A stretch of DNA of 64,000 bases from Sipunculus nudus (GCA_026874595.1 CM049320.1:3475464-3539463); one strand, 5' to 3'; positions 34,292 to 48,234 are shown, counted from the stretch's first letter. Numbers and translations: made by a program. The notes: generated by a model not told the origin, from the sequence alone.

Positions 34292-35000
34292 GATTTTGTG
34301 AAAACACAGCAAACGTGCAATACTATTCTAAAATATATTGGTCATCGACAATATATTGATAAGGTTGTTCCCTTCTAAGCCTGTTCCTATATACGTGCAT
34401 ACTGACTGATGCCAAAAATGACGTGAGCCCCCCCACTCCCCATCAGAAATCTCCGTTTTTTTCTCCTCTGGTGGTCCAAGGTCTCAGACCTCTCCTGTCC
34501 CCCTCCCCCCCCCCCCCCCCCAATATGTTCCTAGAAACCTGAATTATACTATTTTGTCTATAGAGAATTTATCTCACTTGATCCTATGAAACTCTTTTTT
34601 ATGTGTTTCTGTTCGGTCTCTGTCTCTACACTCAGAAGGTGGCCCCCTTTGTCCTTGCATCTCTTGGCAGACTTAGTCCAATCACCCTTAGTCGGCAGGA
34701 GATAGTAGCAGGACCAAGTCTTAGGACCGTGTGGACTGTCCCCGGTGGCCAGGAATTACGAGAAGCCATCCCTACACGGTTCTGCAACATTCATTCTGTA
34801 TACTCTATATTTAGGCTGGAGGTTATTTGTAAAGAATATTCCTAAAACAGTTATCGCGAAAAAAATGCGGACATGCTTTCTGGGACAGACTAAAGTAGGA
34901 TAACCCATCACCTTTAACCTGTCTTTAGGATCAAAGTGCCAAGGAAACCAACCTTTCTTTGGCCTGAATTTAAGAAATAAAAAATTATCAATTTTGTTAC
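34292..35000. other. No gene recognised
   Basis: Contains a C run at 34,502-34,521. Short frames only. Confidence 0.4.
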
Positions 35001-35002
35001 TG

Positions 35003-35358
35003 CAGTAGAACTTCAAATATCCGAATAGTTTGGGGGATATAAAATTTGTTCGGATATTTGAGGTTACGGATATGCAAGGTATGCCAGTTTTTGTAAGTAT
35101 ACTAAAATATTACTACAGGCCCGTACACGTGAGCGTTTCAAGGTTCAAATCCATTAAGCTAAATTAGATCAGGTTGTTTGGCCGAGTAAACTCAACCAGT
35201 AACCAGTATCATTCGGTAATTTGGGAGAAAAAAAAATTTTCCGAGTGTCGTATTTATACTTTTCGGTTAATAGAGGTAAATTTCGATTCTTCAATTTAAA
35301 ATTTCGGGGAAAAAAAAACGAATTTTCGGGAAAACGAGATACGAACTTTAGGTTCTCC
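35003..35358. mobile_element. pogo/Tigger-like MITE, copy 1
   Basis: Left end CAGTAGAACTTCAAATATCC. The right end is degenerate (ACTTTAGGTTCTCC). The interior blocks TTCGTATTTATA, TTTCGGGGAAAA and GAATTTTCGG are shared with 51,923-52,319. Confidence 0.6.
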
Positions 35359-35806
35359 TATATCTATATTCCTGATTTTTTACTCATTTTCCTTTTTTCC
35401 GAAATTTCTTAATATAAATAAATGAAATGTTTCTCAGAAATTTAGTTCAAGTTATAAAATCAAACACGTGCTTATATCATTCACCTGATTCCTGAATTTT
35501 CTAAGATTACATTTTTTACTCATTTCGTATTGGTTCTCCTGTGTATGTTAGGAGATATCAGCCAAACCGATCATTAAGCCGTACAGTAGAACGTCACACA
35601 CATACACACACATACACACACATATTAATTATTTATCTTATAAGCATAATGAGCAGTTAACCTCGAACTGACGACCACCAATGGGACGTCGATAAATTGG
35701 TTGCATTTTCGAGGTGGTTGTCTAAATGAGGTATAATATAAAGAGCAAAAAATAAATAAACAGTATTCTTTATTTTGAGGTGGTCGCTAACCAACCAGGG
35801 GTGGTC

Positions 35807-35810
<4 letters not shown>

Positions 35811-35862
<52 letters not shown>

Positions 35863-35912
35863 AGGACTTATCATAATATATATATATATATATATATATG
35901 CAAGGACTTATC

Positions 35913-35953
<41 letters not shown>
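35811..35953. repeat. (AT)n microsatellite cluster with GCAAGGACTTATCATA spacers
   Basis: Three long AT runs separated by two identical copies of the spacer. Confidence 0.9.
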
Positions 35954-35956
<3 letters not shown>

Positions 35957-36561
35957 GATATGGTAAGATCGATACGTTGATTGAAAGGATTATAAAAAAA
36001 TTATCTAATGAATGTGCATATATAGCCTCTCTTTTTCCTTTTCCTCTACTGGTGTTTACACTAGATTTCCAATGCGGCCGGATTTTCAACCCTGTCATCA
36101 CAGGTGAAAGATTTGCGCCTGGTATTTTTATCTTGGCCTAATTTTCAATGTCATGACCTATTCTGTCTATTTTCGGTATTAAATGCATTTTCAACACTTC
36201 TATTGACAGCCTGTCCTATGTTAGACATTTTTTTATATCAAATAATACCACTCAGACTCAAAGGTCAAGGTCATATAGACTCCAGAAGTTTAAAAACGCG
36301 CATTAGTGACAGTGACGTTGGACTCGAGTCCGGACTCGAGACCACTTTTCAGGGACTTGGCCTCGAACTTGGATTTGAGAGTCCTGGACTCAAACTGGTT
36401 AGATAAGGCCCCGGAGGTAAGGATTCGATAAATCGCGAGTTCAATAGAAAAAGAAAAGTTCTTTCTAATACAATGAAGTGTTATATACATGTGAAACTAG
36501 TTACAAAATATTACAAAGAAAAAGCTATATATTACCAAGCTTTTGCTGTGAATCTGGAGAT

Positions 36562-36703
36562 AACTTTTATTACACATTCAAGTAAAAGGCGTTGTAAAAT
36601 TTAACATAAACACACATGATAATCTCAAATTTAACTTTTATTACACATTCAAGTAAAAGGCGTTGTAAAATTTAACATAAACACACATGATAATCTCAAA
36701 TTT
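36562..36703. repeat. 71-bp direct tandem duplication
   Basis: Two abutting, apparently identical 71-bp units starting AACTTTTATTACACATTCAA. Confidence 0.95.
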
Positions 36704-36814
36704 CCATGTTTTTAAATTTCTTTTAATATTGAGATGTGTGCAGGACTTGGACTCAGGTTCAAAATGACTTGGATTCGAAGAAGTTGGACTTGAACTCGAA
36801 TCCGAAGGACTTGA

Positions 36815-37345
36815 ACTTGGAGTCACACCGGAGGGGCCTGGACTCGGACTTGGAGTCACACTGAAGGGGCCTGGACTCGGACTTGGAATCACACTGGAGT
36901 GGCCTGGACTCGGACTTGGACTCACACTGGAGTGGCCTGGACTCGGACTTGGAGTCACACTGGAGGGGCCTGGACTCGGACTTGGAGTCACACTGGAGGG
37001 GCCTGGACTCGGACTTGGAGTCACACTGGAGTGGCCTGGACTCGGACTTGGACTCACACTGGAGTGGCCTGGACTCGGACTTGGAGTCACACTGGAGGGG
37101 CCTGGACTCGGACTTGGTGTCACACTGGAGGGGCCTGGACTCGGGCTTGGAGTCGCACTGGAGTGGCCTGGACTCGGACTTGGAGTCACAATGGAGGGGT
37201 CTGGACTCGGACTTGGAGTCACACTGGAGTGGCCCGGACTCGAACTTGGAGTCACACTGGAGTGGCCTGGACTCGGACTTGGAGTCACACTGGAGTGGCC
37301 CGGACTCGGACTTGGAATCACACTGGAGTGGCCTGGACTCTGTCT
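36815..37345. repeat. 33-bp minisatellite
   Basis: About 16 units of CTCGGACTTGGAGTCACACT plus GGAGTGGCCTGGA. Because 33 is divisible by three, several frames stay open on both strands (11-residue periods such as LDSDLESHWSG, or SPSPGHSSVTP on the minus strand). No splice sites or start context support coding. Confidence 0.95.
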
Positions 37346-37631
37346 TGCTCTCTGACTCGGACAGTATAAACTCGACTAGATCACGGAATATTGAAGATGA
37401 AGGCGAAAAGTAGGGGCTGAGGGGGGGGGAGTGCTCTTCTGATGACTGGGCGATTGTAGAACTGTATATTATAGCATGTTAAATACACTTCTTCCTGATG
37501 TTCTTCTTCCTGATTTTCTTTTACGGATAAATCAGTTTAGCTAATAGGGTTCGAATAGTCTAGCTACATATACAAAATCCCATACATCTAAACACAGGTT
37601 TTGGCATCCATGGAGGGGATACTTTACATAC

Positions 37632-37926
37632 CGCATTTCGTTTCTGTCGTTTTCACATTGAAGACTTCGGTAAAATTCGGTTTTGTTGGAGTCCTCCGTT
37701 TTGTTGAGGACTTCGGTCCCATGCTTGGATTCTGGGAAGCTGGCTTGCCCATATGAAGTACACGGTCGACTCTAACGTAGGACACTTTAAAATCCTTTCT
37801 CAGTAGATCATAGTTAGTTCCACAGAACATATGAAACGGTTTCTTTTCTACGCCTCTCCTGGGGTCCTTCATTGCCATTGTAAAATTTGTCTCTTGACCA
37901 TAGGTCTCTCGCACCAGGAACCCAAA
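37632..37926 (-). CDS. Probable internal exon of an unidentified gene
   Basis: A 295-bp frame with an excellent acceptor (TTATTTTTGTCAG) and donor (GTATGTAAAG), open throughout. It reads FGFLVRETYGQETNFTMAMK, then HMFCGTNYDLLRKDFKVSYV, followed by a Ser/Thr/Lys-rich tail. I do not recognise the family. Codon use looks ordinary and there is no stop. The 41-bp satellite starts ~60 bp upstream of the acceptor, inside the presumed intron. Neighbouring exons were not identified. Confidence 0.55.
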
Positions 37927-37989
37927 CTGACAAAAATAATATTTTTTAAAGCACAAAATATCTCTTAGTTCTTGTTCATCATGACATCA

Positions 37990-38488
37990 AAACTTAAATC
38001 GAGTCAAGAAGAAAAGTAACAACAAATAAAACACAAAGACGAGGTCATGAAGAAAACTAACAACATATGAACTACAAGCATGAGGTCATGAAGAAAAGTA
38101 ACAACAAATAAAACACAAAGACGAGGCCATGAAGAAAACTAACAATATATGAACTACAAAGATGAGGTCATGAAGAAAAGTAACAACAAATAAAACACAA
38201 TGATGAGGTCATGAAGAAAACTAACAACATATGAACTACAAAGATGAGGTCATGAAGAAAAGTAACAACAAATAAAACACAAAGACGAGGTCATGAAGAA
38301 AACTAACAACATATGAACTACAAAGATGAGGTCATGAAGAAAAGTAACAACAAATAAAACACAATGATGAGGTCATGAAGAAAACTAACAACATATGAAC
38401 TACAAAGATGAGGTCATGAAGAAAAGTAACAACAAATAAAACACAATGATGAGGTCATGAAGAGAAGCAACATCAAATAAAACACTAG
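37990..38488. repeat. 41-bp satellite, left block with 82-bp dimer pattern
   Basis: Alternates GAAGAAAAGTAACAACAAAT and GAAGAAAACTAACAACATAT subtypes, giving an 82-bp higher-order period. It is interrupted by a pearl-like element. Confidence 0.95.
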
Positions 38489-38490
38489 GG

Positions 38491-40125
38491 ACCCATGGGT
38501 CTCGACGCTCAGCTGAATTTGTATATAAGGATATGTTTATGAGCTTTTTCAAAACATGGGTCCTGTGATCAGTTTGAAGCCATTATGTCTTTCCAAACTG
38601 GAGTTATCATCCATTTGTGAATGGATGAGCCATGTGACCTTGACCTTTGCTTTAGTGACCCCAAAATCATAAGGAAACTTACAATATTGGCAGGTACGCG
38701 ACATACAGAAGACGGAAGGTTTGCGATGAAATGTCTGGCTTAAAATTATAATTTATCTGGTCCTGTGACCTTGACCTTTGATCTCATGACCCCGGAATCA
38801 ACAGAGTTCTAACTTTGGTGGTGGGCCATATTTAAGTCAAGTTTGAAACCAATATTTCAGTCCAAACTGGTGTTATCATCTGGAAACTAATACGTGGATA
38901 GATGGCCCCTGTGACCTTGACCTTTGACCTCATGACCCCAAAATCCATAAGTTTCTTCCAGTATTGGCAGGTGAGCAATATCTGGATGATGGAAGGTTTG
39001 GGATGAAAAGTTTGGCTCAAAATAAAGCCACAATCATTTTAAAGAAGCAGGGGCCTGTGACCCTGACCTTTGACCTCATGAACCCAAAATTAAGAGGGAT
39101 TTTACATTATTTGTGGGTCATATATCAGTCAAGTTTGAAACTAATATGTTAATCCGAACTGGAGTTATCATTTGGAAACAAATATGTGGACAGATGACCA
39201 CTGTGACCTTGACCTTTGGCCTTGTGACCCCCAAATCAATCAGGTTCTTCCCCTATTAGCAGCTCAGCTATATATACAAGATGGAAGGTTTGGGATAAAA
39301 TGTTTGGTTTAAAATGCATCCAAAATCTTTCTAAGTAGGTGGGTCAACCTTGATCTTAAATCTCATGACCCTTAAATCAATAGAGTTGTTGCGTTAGAGG
39401 TGGGTCATATATAAGTCAAGTTCGAAATCCATATGTCAATCCAAACTGGAGTTATCACCAGGAAACAAATTTGACGTACATACAGAATGACGAAAAGACA
39501 GACGGGTTAATGACAGGGTGATTAATATAGGGCATCCACTTATTAAAGCGGGGCCCTAATAAACACGGAAGGTTTCAGGACACAGATGAAACCACAGTTG
39601 CGAATCTGATGGAATTAATATAATTTGGCAGTCTCAAAATAAAGGAAAAATGCATAGAAAAATACAGGTGGCGCCACCAGTCTTCAGGAAATAAAGAAAC
39701 CAATCATAATGATTATACACACTGGGTTCCAGGACACCGGATGAAACCACAGCTGAGAAACTGACATAACTGTTGTCATTTGGTGGTCTCAAAACAGAAA
39801 AAATTATATCGTAAAAATTAGAAAAAATACAGGTGGCACCACCAGTTTTCGGGATCTGACCAAACTAGTCATGGTCAATATTCAAGACAAGATTCATGGT
39901 ATTCCATGCGTTAATTATCAAGATACTGGAGGTTTTGTATCAAATTTTTAATTATTCGGGGGGGGGGGGACTTGCGAGCCGCATAGCTCGAAGGATCTAA
40001 GTCGCAGTGACCTAATTTTTAAGGATAGCGGTTACGATTCGTGCCCGGCTATCGACCGGCCGGCCGGCCGGACGGACAAAGCTCCATTCCTATACCTCAG
40101 TTGATTTTCAGTCAATTGAAGCAAA
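38491..40125 (+). repeat. Pearl/Helentron-like element inserted in the 41-bp satellite
   Basis: Left end ACCCATGGGTCTCGACGCTC plus AGCTGA; right end CTCAGTTGATTTTCAGTCAA preceded by GGCCGGCCGGACGGACAAAG. The core has ~145-bp units built around TGTGACCTTGACCTTTGACC (about 38,635, 38,765, 38,911, 39,057, 39,203). Then come two copies of the GGTGGCGCCACC-type block (39,665 and 39,830), which ties it to the array at 780-3,240. Confidence 0.7.
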
Positions 40126-43100
40126 GAAGGATGAGGTCATGAAGATAAAACAACAAATAAAACACAAGGATGAGGTCATGGAGAAAAGTAACAACAAATA
40201 AAGCACGAGGATGAGGTCATGAAGAAAAGTAACAAAAATGAAACACAAGGATGAGGTCATAAAGAAAAGTAACAACAAATAAAACACAAGGATGAGGTCA
40301 TGAAGAAAAGTAACAAGAAATAAAACACAAGGATGAGGTCATTAAGAAAAGTAACAACAACAAAAACACGAAGATGAGGTCATGAAGAAAAGTAACAACA
40401 ACAAAAACACAAAGATGAGATCATGAAGGAAAGTAACAAGAAATAAAGCACAAGGATGAGGTCGTAAAGATAAAGTAACAAGAAATAAAACACAAGGATG
40501 GGGTCATGAAGAAAAGTAACAACAACAAAAACACAAAGATGAGATCATGAAGAAAAGTTACAAGAAATAAAACACAAGGGTGGGGTCATGAAGAATAATA
40601 ACAACAACAAAAACACAAAGATGAGATCATGAAGAAAAGTAACAAGAAATAAAACACAAGGATGGGGTCTTGAAGAAAAAGTAACAAGAAATAGAACACA
40701 GGGATGGGGTCATGAAGAAAAGTAACAACAAATAAAACACAAGGATGAGGTCGTGAAGAAAAGTAACAAGAAATAAAACACAAGGATGAGGTCATGAAGA
40801 AAAGTAACAACGAATAAAACACAAGGATGAGGTCATAAAGAAAAGTAACAACAAATAAAACACAAGGATGGGGTCATGAAGAAAAGTAACAACAAATAAA
40901 ACACAAGGATGAGGTCGTAAGGAAAGTTACAAGAAATAAAACACAAGGATGAGGTCATGAAGAAAAGAAACAAGAAATAAAACACAAGGATGGGGTCATG
41001 AAGAAAAGTAACAACAACAAAAACACAAAGATGAGATCATGAAGAAAAGTAACAAGAAATAAAGCACAAGGATGAGGTCATGAAGAAAAGTAACAAGAAA
41101 TAAAACACAAGGATGGGGTCATGAGGAAAAGTAACAACAACAAAAACACAAGGATGAGGCCATGAGGAAAAGTCAGAACAAATAAAACACAAGGATGAGG
41201 CCATGAAGAAAAGTAACAACAAATAAAACACAAGGATGAGGTCATGAAGAAAAGTAAGAAGAAATAAAACACATGGATGGGGTAATGAAGAAAAGTAACA
41301 ACAACAAAAACACAAAGATGAGATCATGAAGAAAAGTAACAAGAAATAAAACACAAGGATGAGGCCATGAAGAAAAGTAACAACAACAAAAAAACAAAGA
41401 TGAGATCATGAAGAAATGTAACAAGAAAAAAGCACAAGGATGAGGTCATGAAGAAAAGTAACAAGAAAAAAAAAAAGGATGGGTTCATGAAGAAAAGTAA
41501 CAACAACAAAAACACAAATATGAGATCATGAAGAAAAGTAGCAAGAAATAAAACACAAGGTTGAGATCATGAAGAAAAGTAACAAGAAATAAAACACAAG
41601 GATGGGGTCATGAAGAAAAGTAACAAGAAATAAAACACATGGATGAGGTCATAAAGAAAAGTAACAACAAATAAAACACAAGGATGGGGTCATGAAGAAA
41701 AGTAACAACAAATAAAACACAAGGATGAGGTCGTGAAGAAAAGTAACAAGAAATAAAACACAAGTATGAGGTCATGAAGAAAAGTAACAAGAAATAAAAC
41801 ACAAGGATGGGGTAATGAAGAAAAGTAAAAACAACAAAAACACAAAGATGAGATCATGAAGAAAAGTAACAAGAAATAAAACACAAGGATGAGGCCATGA
41901 AGAAAAGTAACAACAACAAAAACACAAAGATGAGATCATGAAGAAATGTAACAAGAAAAAAGCACAAGGATGAGGTCATGAAGAAAAGTAACAAGAAAAA
42001 TCACAAGGATGGGGTCATGAAGAAAAGTAACAACAACAAAAACACAAAGATGAGATCATGAAGAAATGTAGCAAAAAATAAAACACAAGGATGAGATCAT
42101 GAAGAAAAGTAACAAGAAATAAAACACAAGGATGGGGTCACTAAGAAAAGTAACAACAACAAAAACACAAATATGAGATCATGAACAAAAGTAGCAAGAA
42201 ATAAAACACAAGGATGAGATCATGAAGAAAATAACAAGAAATAAAACACAAGGATGGGGTCATGAAGAAAAGTAACAAGAAATAAAACACATGGATGAGG
42301 TCATAAAGAAAAGTAACAACAAATAAAACACAAGGATGGGGTCATGAAGAAAAGTAACAACAAATAAAACACAAGGATGAGGTCGTGAAGAAAAGTAACA
42401 AGAAATAAAACACAAGTATGGGGTAATGAAGAAAAGTAAAAACAACAAAAACACAAAGATGAGATCATGAAGAAAAGTAACAAGAAATAAAACACAAGGA
42501 TGAGGCCATGAAGAAAAGTAACAACAACAAAAACACAAAGATGAGATCATGAAGAAATGTAACAAGAAAAAAGCACAAGGATGAGGTCATGAAGAAAAGT
42601 AACAAGAAAAATCACAAGGATGGGGTCATGAAGAAAAGTAACAACAACAAAAACACAAAGATGAGATCATGAAGAAATGTAGCAAAAAATAAAACACAAG
42701 GATGAGATCATGAAGAAAAGTAACAAGAAATAAAACACAAGGATGGGGTCACTAAGAAAAGTAACAACAACAAAAACACAAATATGAGATCATGAACAAA
42801 AGTAGCAAGAAATAAAACACAAGGATGAGATCATGAAGAAAATAACAAGAAATAAAACACAAGGATGGGGTCATGAAGAAAAGTAACAAGAAATAAAACA
42901 CATGGATGAGGTCATAAAGAAAAGTAACAACAAATAAAACACAAGGATGGGGTCATGAAGAAAAGTAACAACAAATAAAACACAAGGATGAGGTCGTGAA
43001 GAAAAGTAACAAGAAATAAAACACAAGTATGAGGTCATGAAGAAAAGTAACAAGAAATAAAACACAAGGATGGGGTAATGAAGAAAAGTAACAACAACAA

Positions 43101-45915
43101 AAACACAAAGATGAGATCATGAAGAAAAGTAACAAGAAATAAAACACAAGGATGAGGCCATGAAGAAAAGTAACAACAACAAAAACACAAAGATGAGATC
43201 ATGAAGAAATGTAACGAGAAAAAAGCACAAGGATGAGGTCATGAAGAAAAGTAACAAGAAAAATCACAAGGATGGGGTCATGAAGAAAAGTAACAACAAC
43301 AAAAACACAAAGATGAGATCATGAAGAAATGTAGCAAAAAATAAAACACAAGGATGAGATCATGAAGAAAAGTAACAAGAAATAAAACACATGGATGAGG
43401 TCATGAAGAAAAGTAACAACAAATAAAACACAAAATGATGAGGTCATGAAGAAAAGTAACAACAACAAAAACACAAAGATGAGATCATGAAGAAAAGTAA
43501 CAAGAAATAAAACACAAGGACGGGGTCATGAAGAAAAGTAACAACAACAAAAACAGAAAGATGAGATCATGAAGAAAGAACAAGAAATAAAGCAGGTCAT
43601 GAGGTCATGAAGAAAAGTAACAACAAATAAAACACAAAATGATGAGGTCATGAAGAAAAGTAACAACAACAAAAACACAAAGATGAGATCATGAAGAAAT
43701 GTAACAAGAAAAAAGCACAAGGATGAGGTCATGAAGAAAAGTAACAAGAAAAATCACAAGGATGGGGTCATGAAGAAAAGTAACAACAACAAAAACACAA
43801 AGATGAGATCATGAAGAAATGTAGCAAAAAATAAAACACAAGGATGAGATCATGAAGAAAAGTAACAAGAAATAAAACACAAGGATGGGGTCACTAAGAA
43901 AAGTAACAACAACAAAAACACAAATATGAGATCATGAACAAAAGTAGCAAGAAATAAAACACAAGGATGAGATCATGAAGAAAATAACAAGAAATAAAAC
44001 ACAAGGATGGGGTCATGAAGAAAAGTAACAAGAAATAAAACACATGGATGAGGTCATAAAGAAAAGTAACAACAAATAAAACACAAGGATGGGGTCATGA
44101 AGAAAAGTAACAACAAATAAAACACAAGGATGAGGTCGTGAAGAAAAGTAACAAGAAATAAAACACAAGTATGAGGTCATGAAGAAAAGTAACAAGAAAT
44201 AAAACACAAGGATGGGGTAATGAAGAAAAGTAACAACAACAAAAACACAAAGATGAGATCATGAAGAAAAGTAACAAGAAATAAAACACAAGGATGAGGC
44301 CATGAAGAAAAGTAACAACAACAAAAACACAAAGATGAGATCATGAAGAAATGTAACGAGAAAAAAGCACAAGGATGAGGTCATGAAGAAAAGTAACAAG
44401 AAAAATCACAAGGATGGGGTCATGAAGAAAAGTAACAACAACAAAAACACAAAGATGAGATCATGAAGAAATGTAGCAAAAAATAAAACACAAGGATGAG
44501 ATCATGAAGAAAAGTAACAAGAAATAAAACACATGGATGAGGTCATGAAGAAAAGTAACAACAAATAAAACACAAAATGATGAGGTCATGAAGAAAAGTA
44601 ACAACAACAAAAACACAAAGATGAGATCATGAAGAAAAGTAACAAGAAATAAAACACAAGGACGGGGTCATGAAGAAAAGTAACAACAACAAAAACAGAA
44701 AGATGAGATCATGAAGAAAGAACAAGAAATAAAGCACAAGGATGAGGTCATGAAGAAAAGTAACAAGAACTAAATCACAAGGATGGGGTCATGAAGAAAA
44801 GTAACAAGAAATAAAACACAAGGATGAGATCATGAAGAAAAGTAACAAGAAATAAAACACAAGGATGGGGTCATGACGAAAAGTAACAAAAACAAAAACA
44901 CAAAGATGAGATCATGAAGAAAAGTAACAAGAAATAAAGCACAAGGATGAGGTCATGAAGAAAAGTAACAAGAAATAAAACACAAGGATGGGGTCATGAA
45001 AAAAAGTAACAACAACAAAAACACAAAGATGAGGTCATGAAGAAAAGTAACAAGAAATAAAGCACAAGGATGAGGTCATGAAGAAAAGTAACAAGAAATA
45101 AAACACAAGGATGGGGTCATGAAGAAAAGTAACAACAACAAAAACACAAAGATTAGGTCATGAAGAAAAGTAACAAGAAATAAAACACAAGGATGAGGTC
45201 ATGAAGAAAAGTAACAAGAAATAAAACACAAGGATGAGGTCATTAAGTAAAGTAACAAGAACTAAAACACTAGGATGGGGTCACTAAGAAAAGTAACAAC
45301 AACAAAAACACAAATATGAGATCATGAACAAAAGTAGCAAGAAATAAAACACAAGGATGAGATCATGAAGAAAATAACAAGAAATAAAACACAAGGATGG
45401 GGTCATGAAGAAAAGTAACAAGAAATAAAACACATGGATGAGGTCATAAAGAAAAGTAACAACAAATAAAACACAAGGATGAGATCATGAAGAAAAGTAA
45501 CAAGAAATAAAGCACAAGGATGAGGTCATGAAAAAAAGTAACAAGGAATAAAACACAAGGATGGGGTCATGAAGAAAAGTAACAAAAACAAAAACACAAA
45601 GATGAGGTCATGAAGAAAAGTAACAAGAAATAAAACACAAGGATGGGGTCATGACGAAAAGTAACAAAAACAAAAACACAAAGATGAGATCATGAAGAAA
45701 AGTAACAAGAAATAAAGCACAAGGATGAGGTCATGAAGAAAAGTAACAAGGAATAAAACACAAGGATGGGGTCATGAAGAAAAGTAACAAAAACAAAAAC
45801 ACAAAGATGAGGTCATGAAGAAAAGTAACAAGAATAAAACACAAGGATGAGGTCATGAAGTAAAGTAACAACAAATAAAACACAAGGGTGATGTTATGAA
45901 GAAAATTTACAACAA
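40126..45915. repeat. 41-bp satellite with higher-order repeats
   Basis: About 140 units of GAAGAAAAGTAACAAGAAAT plus AAAACACAAGGATGAGGTCAT, with variants (AACAACAAAAACAC, ATGTAGCAAAAAATAAAAC, GGTCACTAAG). Variant order repeats in blocks: the same series recurs around 41,690, 42,301, 42,953 and 44,095, spaced ~0.6 to 1.1 kb. That indicates segmental amplification. Minus-strand hydrophobic frames across it are by-products of a stop-poor repeat. Confidence 0.95.
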
Positions 45916-46030
45916 CCTGTGATAATTATCTAACCTGTGATGCCAACCAAACAAATCAGCCTAATGGTGACAACTCTAAAGATGTTTCAGGTTTATGTCG
46001 ATTTAAAACGTATTCCTGACTATTCGAATA

Positions 46031-46237
46031 CAGAAGCGGATCCAGAGGGGAGGGGGTCCTGCCGCCCCCCCCCCCCAATATCCCTTTTTCAGCCCTCGAA
46101 AACTTTTTTAAAGGGAGTGCGAACAATTTTTGCAGCATGGACCCCCTTTTTCCGCACGTAGGAACCCTTTTTTAAGGATTTGTCATTAGTCATCCTGGGT
46201 GGGACCCTAGATTTTCATAATCCTGGATCCGCTCCTG
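46031..46237. mobile_element. MITE with CAGRAGCGGATCCAG inverted ends
   Basis: Left CAGAAGCGGATCCAGAGG, right TCCTGGATCCGCTCCTG. The interior is related to 14,763-14,962, including GGACCCCCTTT and AACTTTTTTAAAGGG. Confidence 0.75.
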
Positions 46238-46239
46238 TA

Positions 46240-48230
46240 ATAGGACATGGATAGTGAGCCCGAAACAGTACAAGAGTGACCTTGGTTTGATCCCCTCCTT
46301 AGAAACACATGCCAACAGTCTACATTTGTTCTGAACTTAGAAATAATATCACGTATTTCGAGAACTAAAGCGTGTTTGCTTGCTGCTAAAATGTGAGCAT
46401 ATTATCAGATTAGAATACTTAAATCTCAAATGAGTTAAATCAGCCTGTGTTTGTGCGCAAATGGATATCGATAAGACGCATTGTGGCCGTTACCATAATT
46501 TTAAAATAGAAATATGTAATTTCTGAAAACCCGTATATGTAAACTGATTATATTCATCCCACAAGAGACGCATGAAACTCTATACGAGGCGAGGGCATTT
46601 GGACTGGGGGAGGGCAGGGTTGTCGTTTTACCACTCCAATTTGTAATGGCGGTATATAGAGTGGTAGTCTAAGCTGAATTGAAAGCTGACCCATATTTTC
46701 CGTTTTGGAACATTTATAATCATCACTTAAAACGACATGTCTCCGATAACTGACTCCTTGAAAACCCTACACTAGGGCTATATGAATATTCCGATATTAT
46801 TAATACATATCCATACGCCACATCGACACGGCTACCGCTACGCTTTGCATACTGTATCGTCGTATCGATGAATTGCTTAAACTATGATATAAACTTAATA
46901 AAGCTATTCTATATTTCTTAGGTTGCCCTTTTAAAACCTAAATTAGATTACATATATTATCGTATGATGGATTAGATGAGGAACGAATGTATACATGTCC
47001 GTGCTTTCATGACATGCCGGCGCATGTGAGCGATGATATTTCTACCATTTGAATATTGATTGCATTTTTTTCCCAGTAGAGCATTATTTTATCTCTCATT
47101 ATTTTTAAAGAAAGCGAAAAATAATCGATAATAATCTGGACAACATTCTCGACCAGAGGTGAAACTAGTTGTCAGAGAGTTAGAGAAAATCAAATTTCAC
47201 ACAAAGAAAATTAATTGTTCCAGGGATTCGCCCTATCCTGTTTTTCGTGGATCGTTTTTTACAAAAGAAGCCATGGTCCTTGGTAATTTTGCTAATTTTT
47301 GCTATGGCACAAATACCAGAATACTTAAAGGTATGAAAATGTGAATACATTCTGTGTTCAACATATATACACCAAATATTTATTTTCGGTGTTTTGTATT
47401 TTCCTGATAGACTTGAAAAATTCCACTCATGATTTCTTGATCAGTTAGAAAAAAATACATTCTCCCCCTCACACTTAATAATCAATTCTTACTGAAACTA
47501 AATATAACTGCTTTATACATTGGAAGGTGTTCAAATTATAGACATTACGGTATATCTTAATAATTCAGGGATACGTATGACCTGTGCATTTACATATTTA
47601 TATACCACAAGGTTATGCATAGTATTTATAGGTCCATGGTACAAGTATACCGCTTTTATAAGTACAGGCCACTAGGAATACTTACAAACTGTGCAAGTCG
47701 TTCACTGAATTAATTAGCATAGCCTTCATTTCAAGCATACAGTATAGGTCGGGCGAAGGTCCCCTCATACATTAATAGCATGATATAGGTTTACTTTAAA
47801 ACATCATGTACATGTATCCAAATGGAAAGCAATCAGTGACTGCATATGAACCCCACCCTCTCCCCCAGGAGCCTGATCTTACTTTTCTTTATGAATATAT
47901 GAATACAAGTCCAGAAATATACGTGTGCTCTACAGACCATAAATGATAAAAGAAGAATAATTTAATTTGTATTTTGAAAAGATACTGTATTTTATTTAAC
48001 GATGTTGTACAGAGGGCTATTAGCAGGCCTGGATTGGGTCACGTGTTTATTTTATGCAACTGATCATACGCTTTATTCGGGAAAAATAGTGTTGCAAAGG
48101 GTTGCGTCACTTGTGTCAATCACACAGACTCCACGGAATGGCAGTGTTTAAAAAAAATACCAATAGAACACTGCTGATAACAGCCAACGGATATGTTTAC
48201 ATTAGTTCACATAAGACCCATAAGCCGGAC
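46240..48230. other. No gene recognised
   Basis: AT-rich unique-looking sequence with no convincing exon borders around open frames. Confidence 0.4.
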
Positions 48231-48234
48231 TTAC

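Noticed and set aside
36641-37413. Long Ser/Pro- or Trp/Asp-repeat proteins on both strands of the 33-bp minisatellite
   Set aside because: Several frames are open simultaneously on both strands because the period is a multiple of three; no independent coding evidence.
40586-44289. Series of minus-strand hydrophobic frames in the 41-bp satellite
   Set aside because: They follow from a stop-poor repeat whose period (41) cycles through all frames; no splice sites, start context or conserved boundaries.
37990-45915. CRISPR-like regular repeats
   Set aside because: Units are contiguous without unique spacers, and the genome is eukaryotic.
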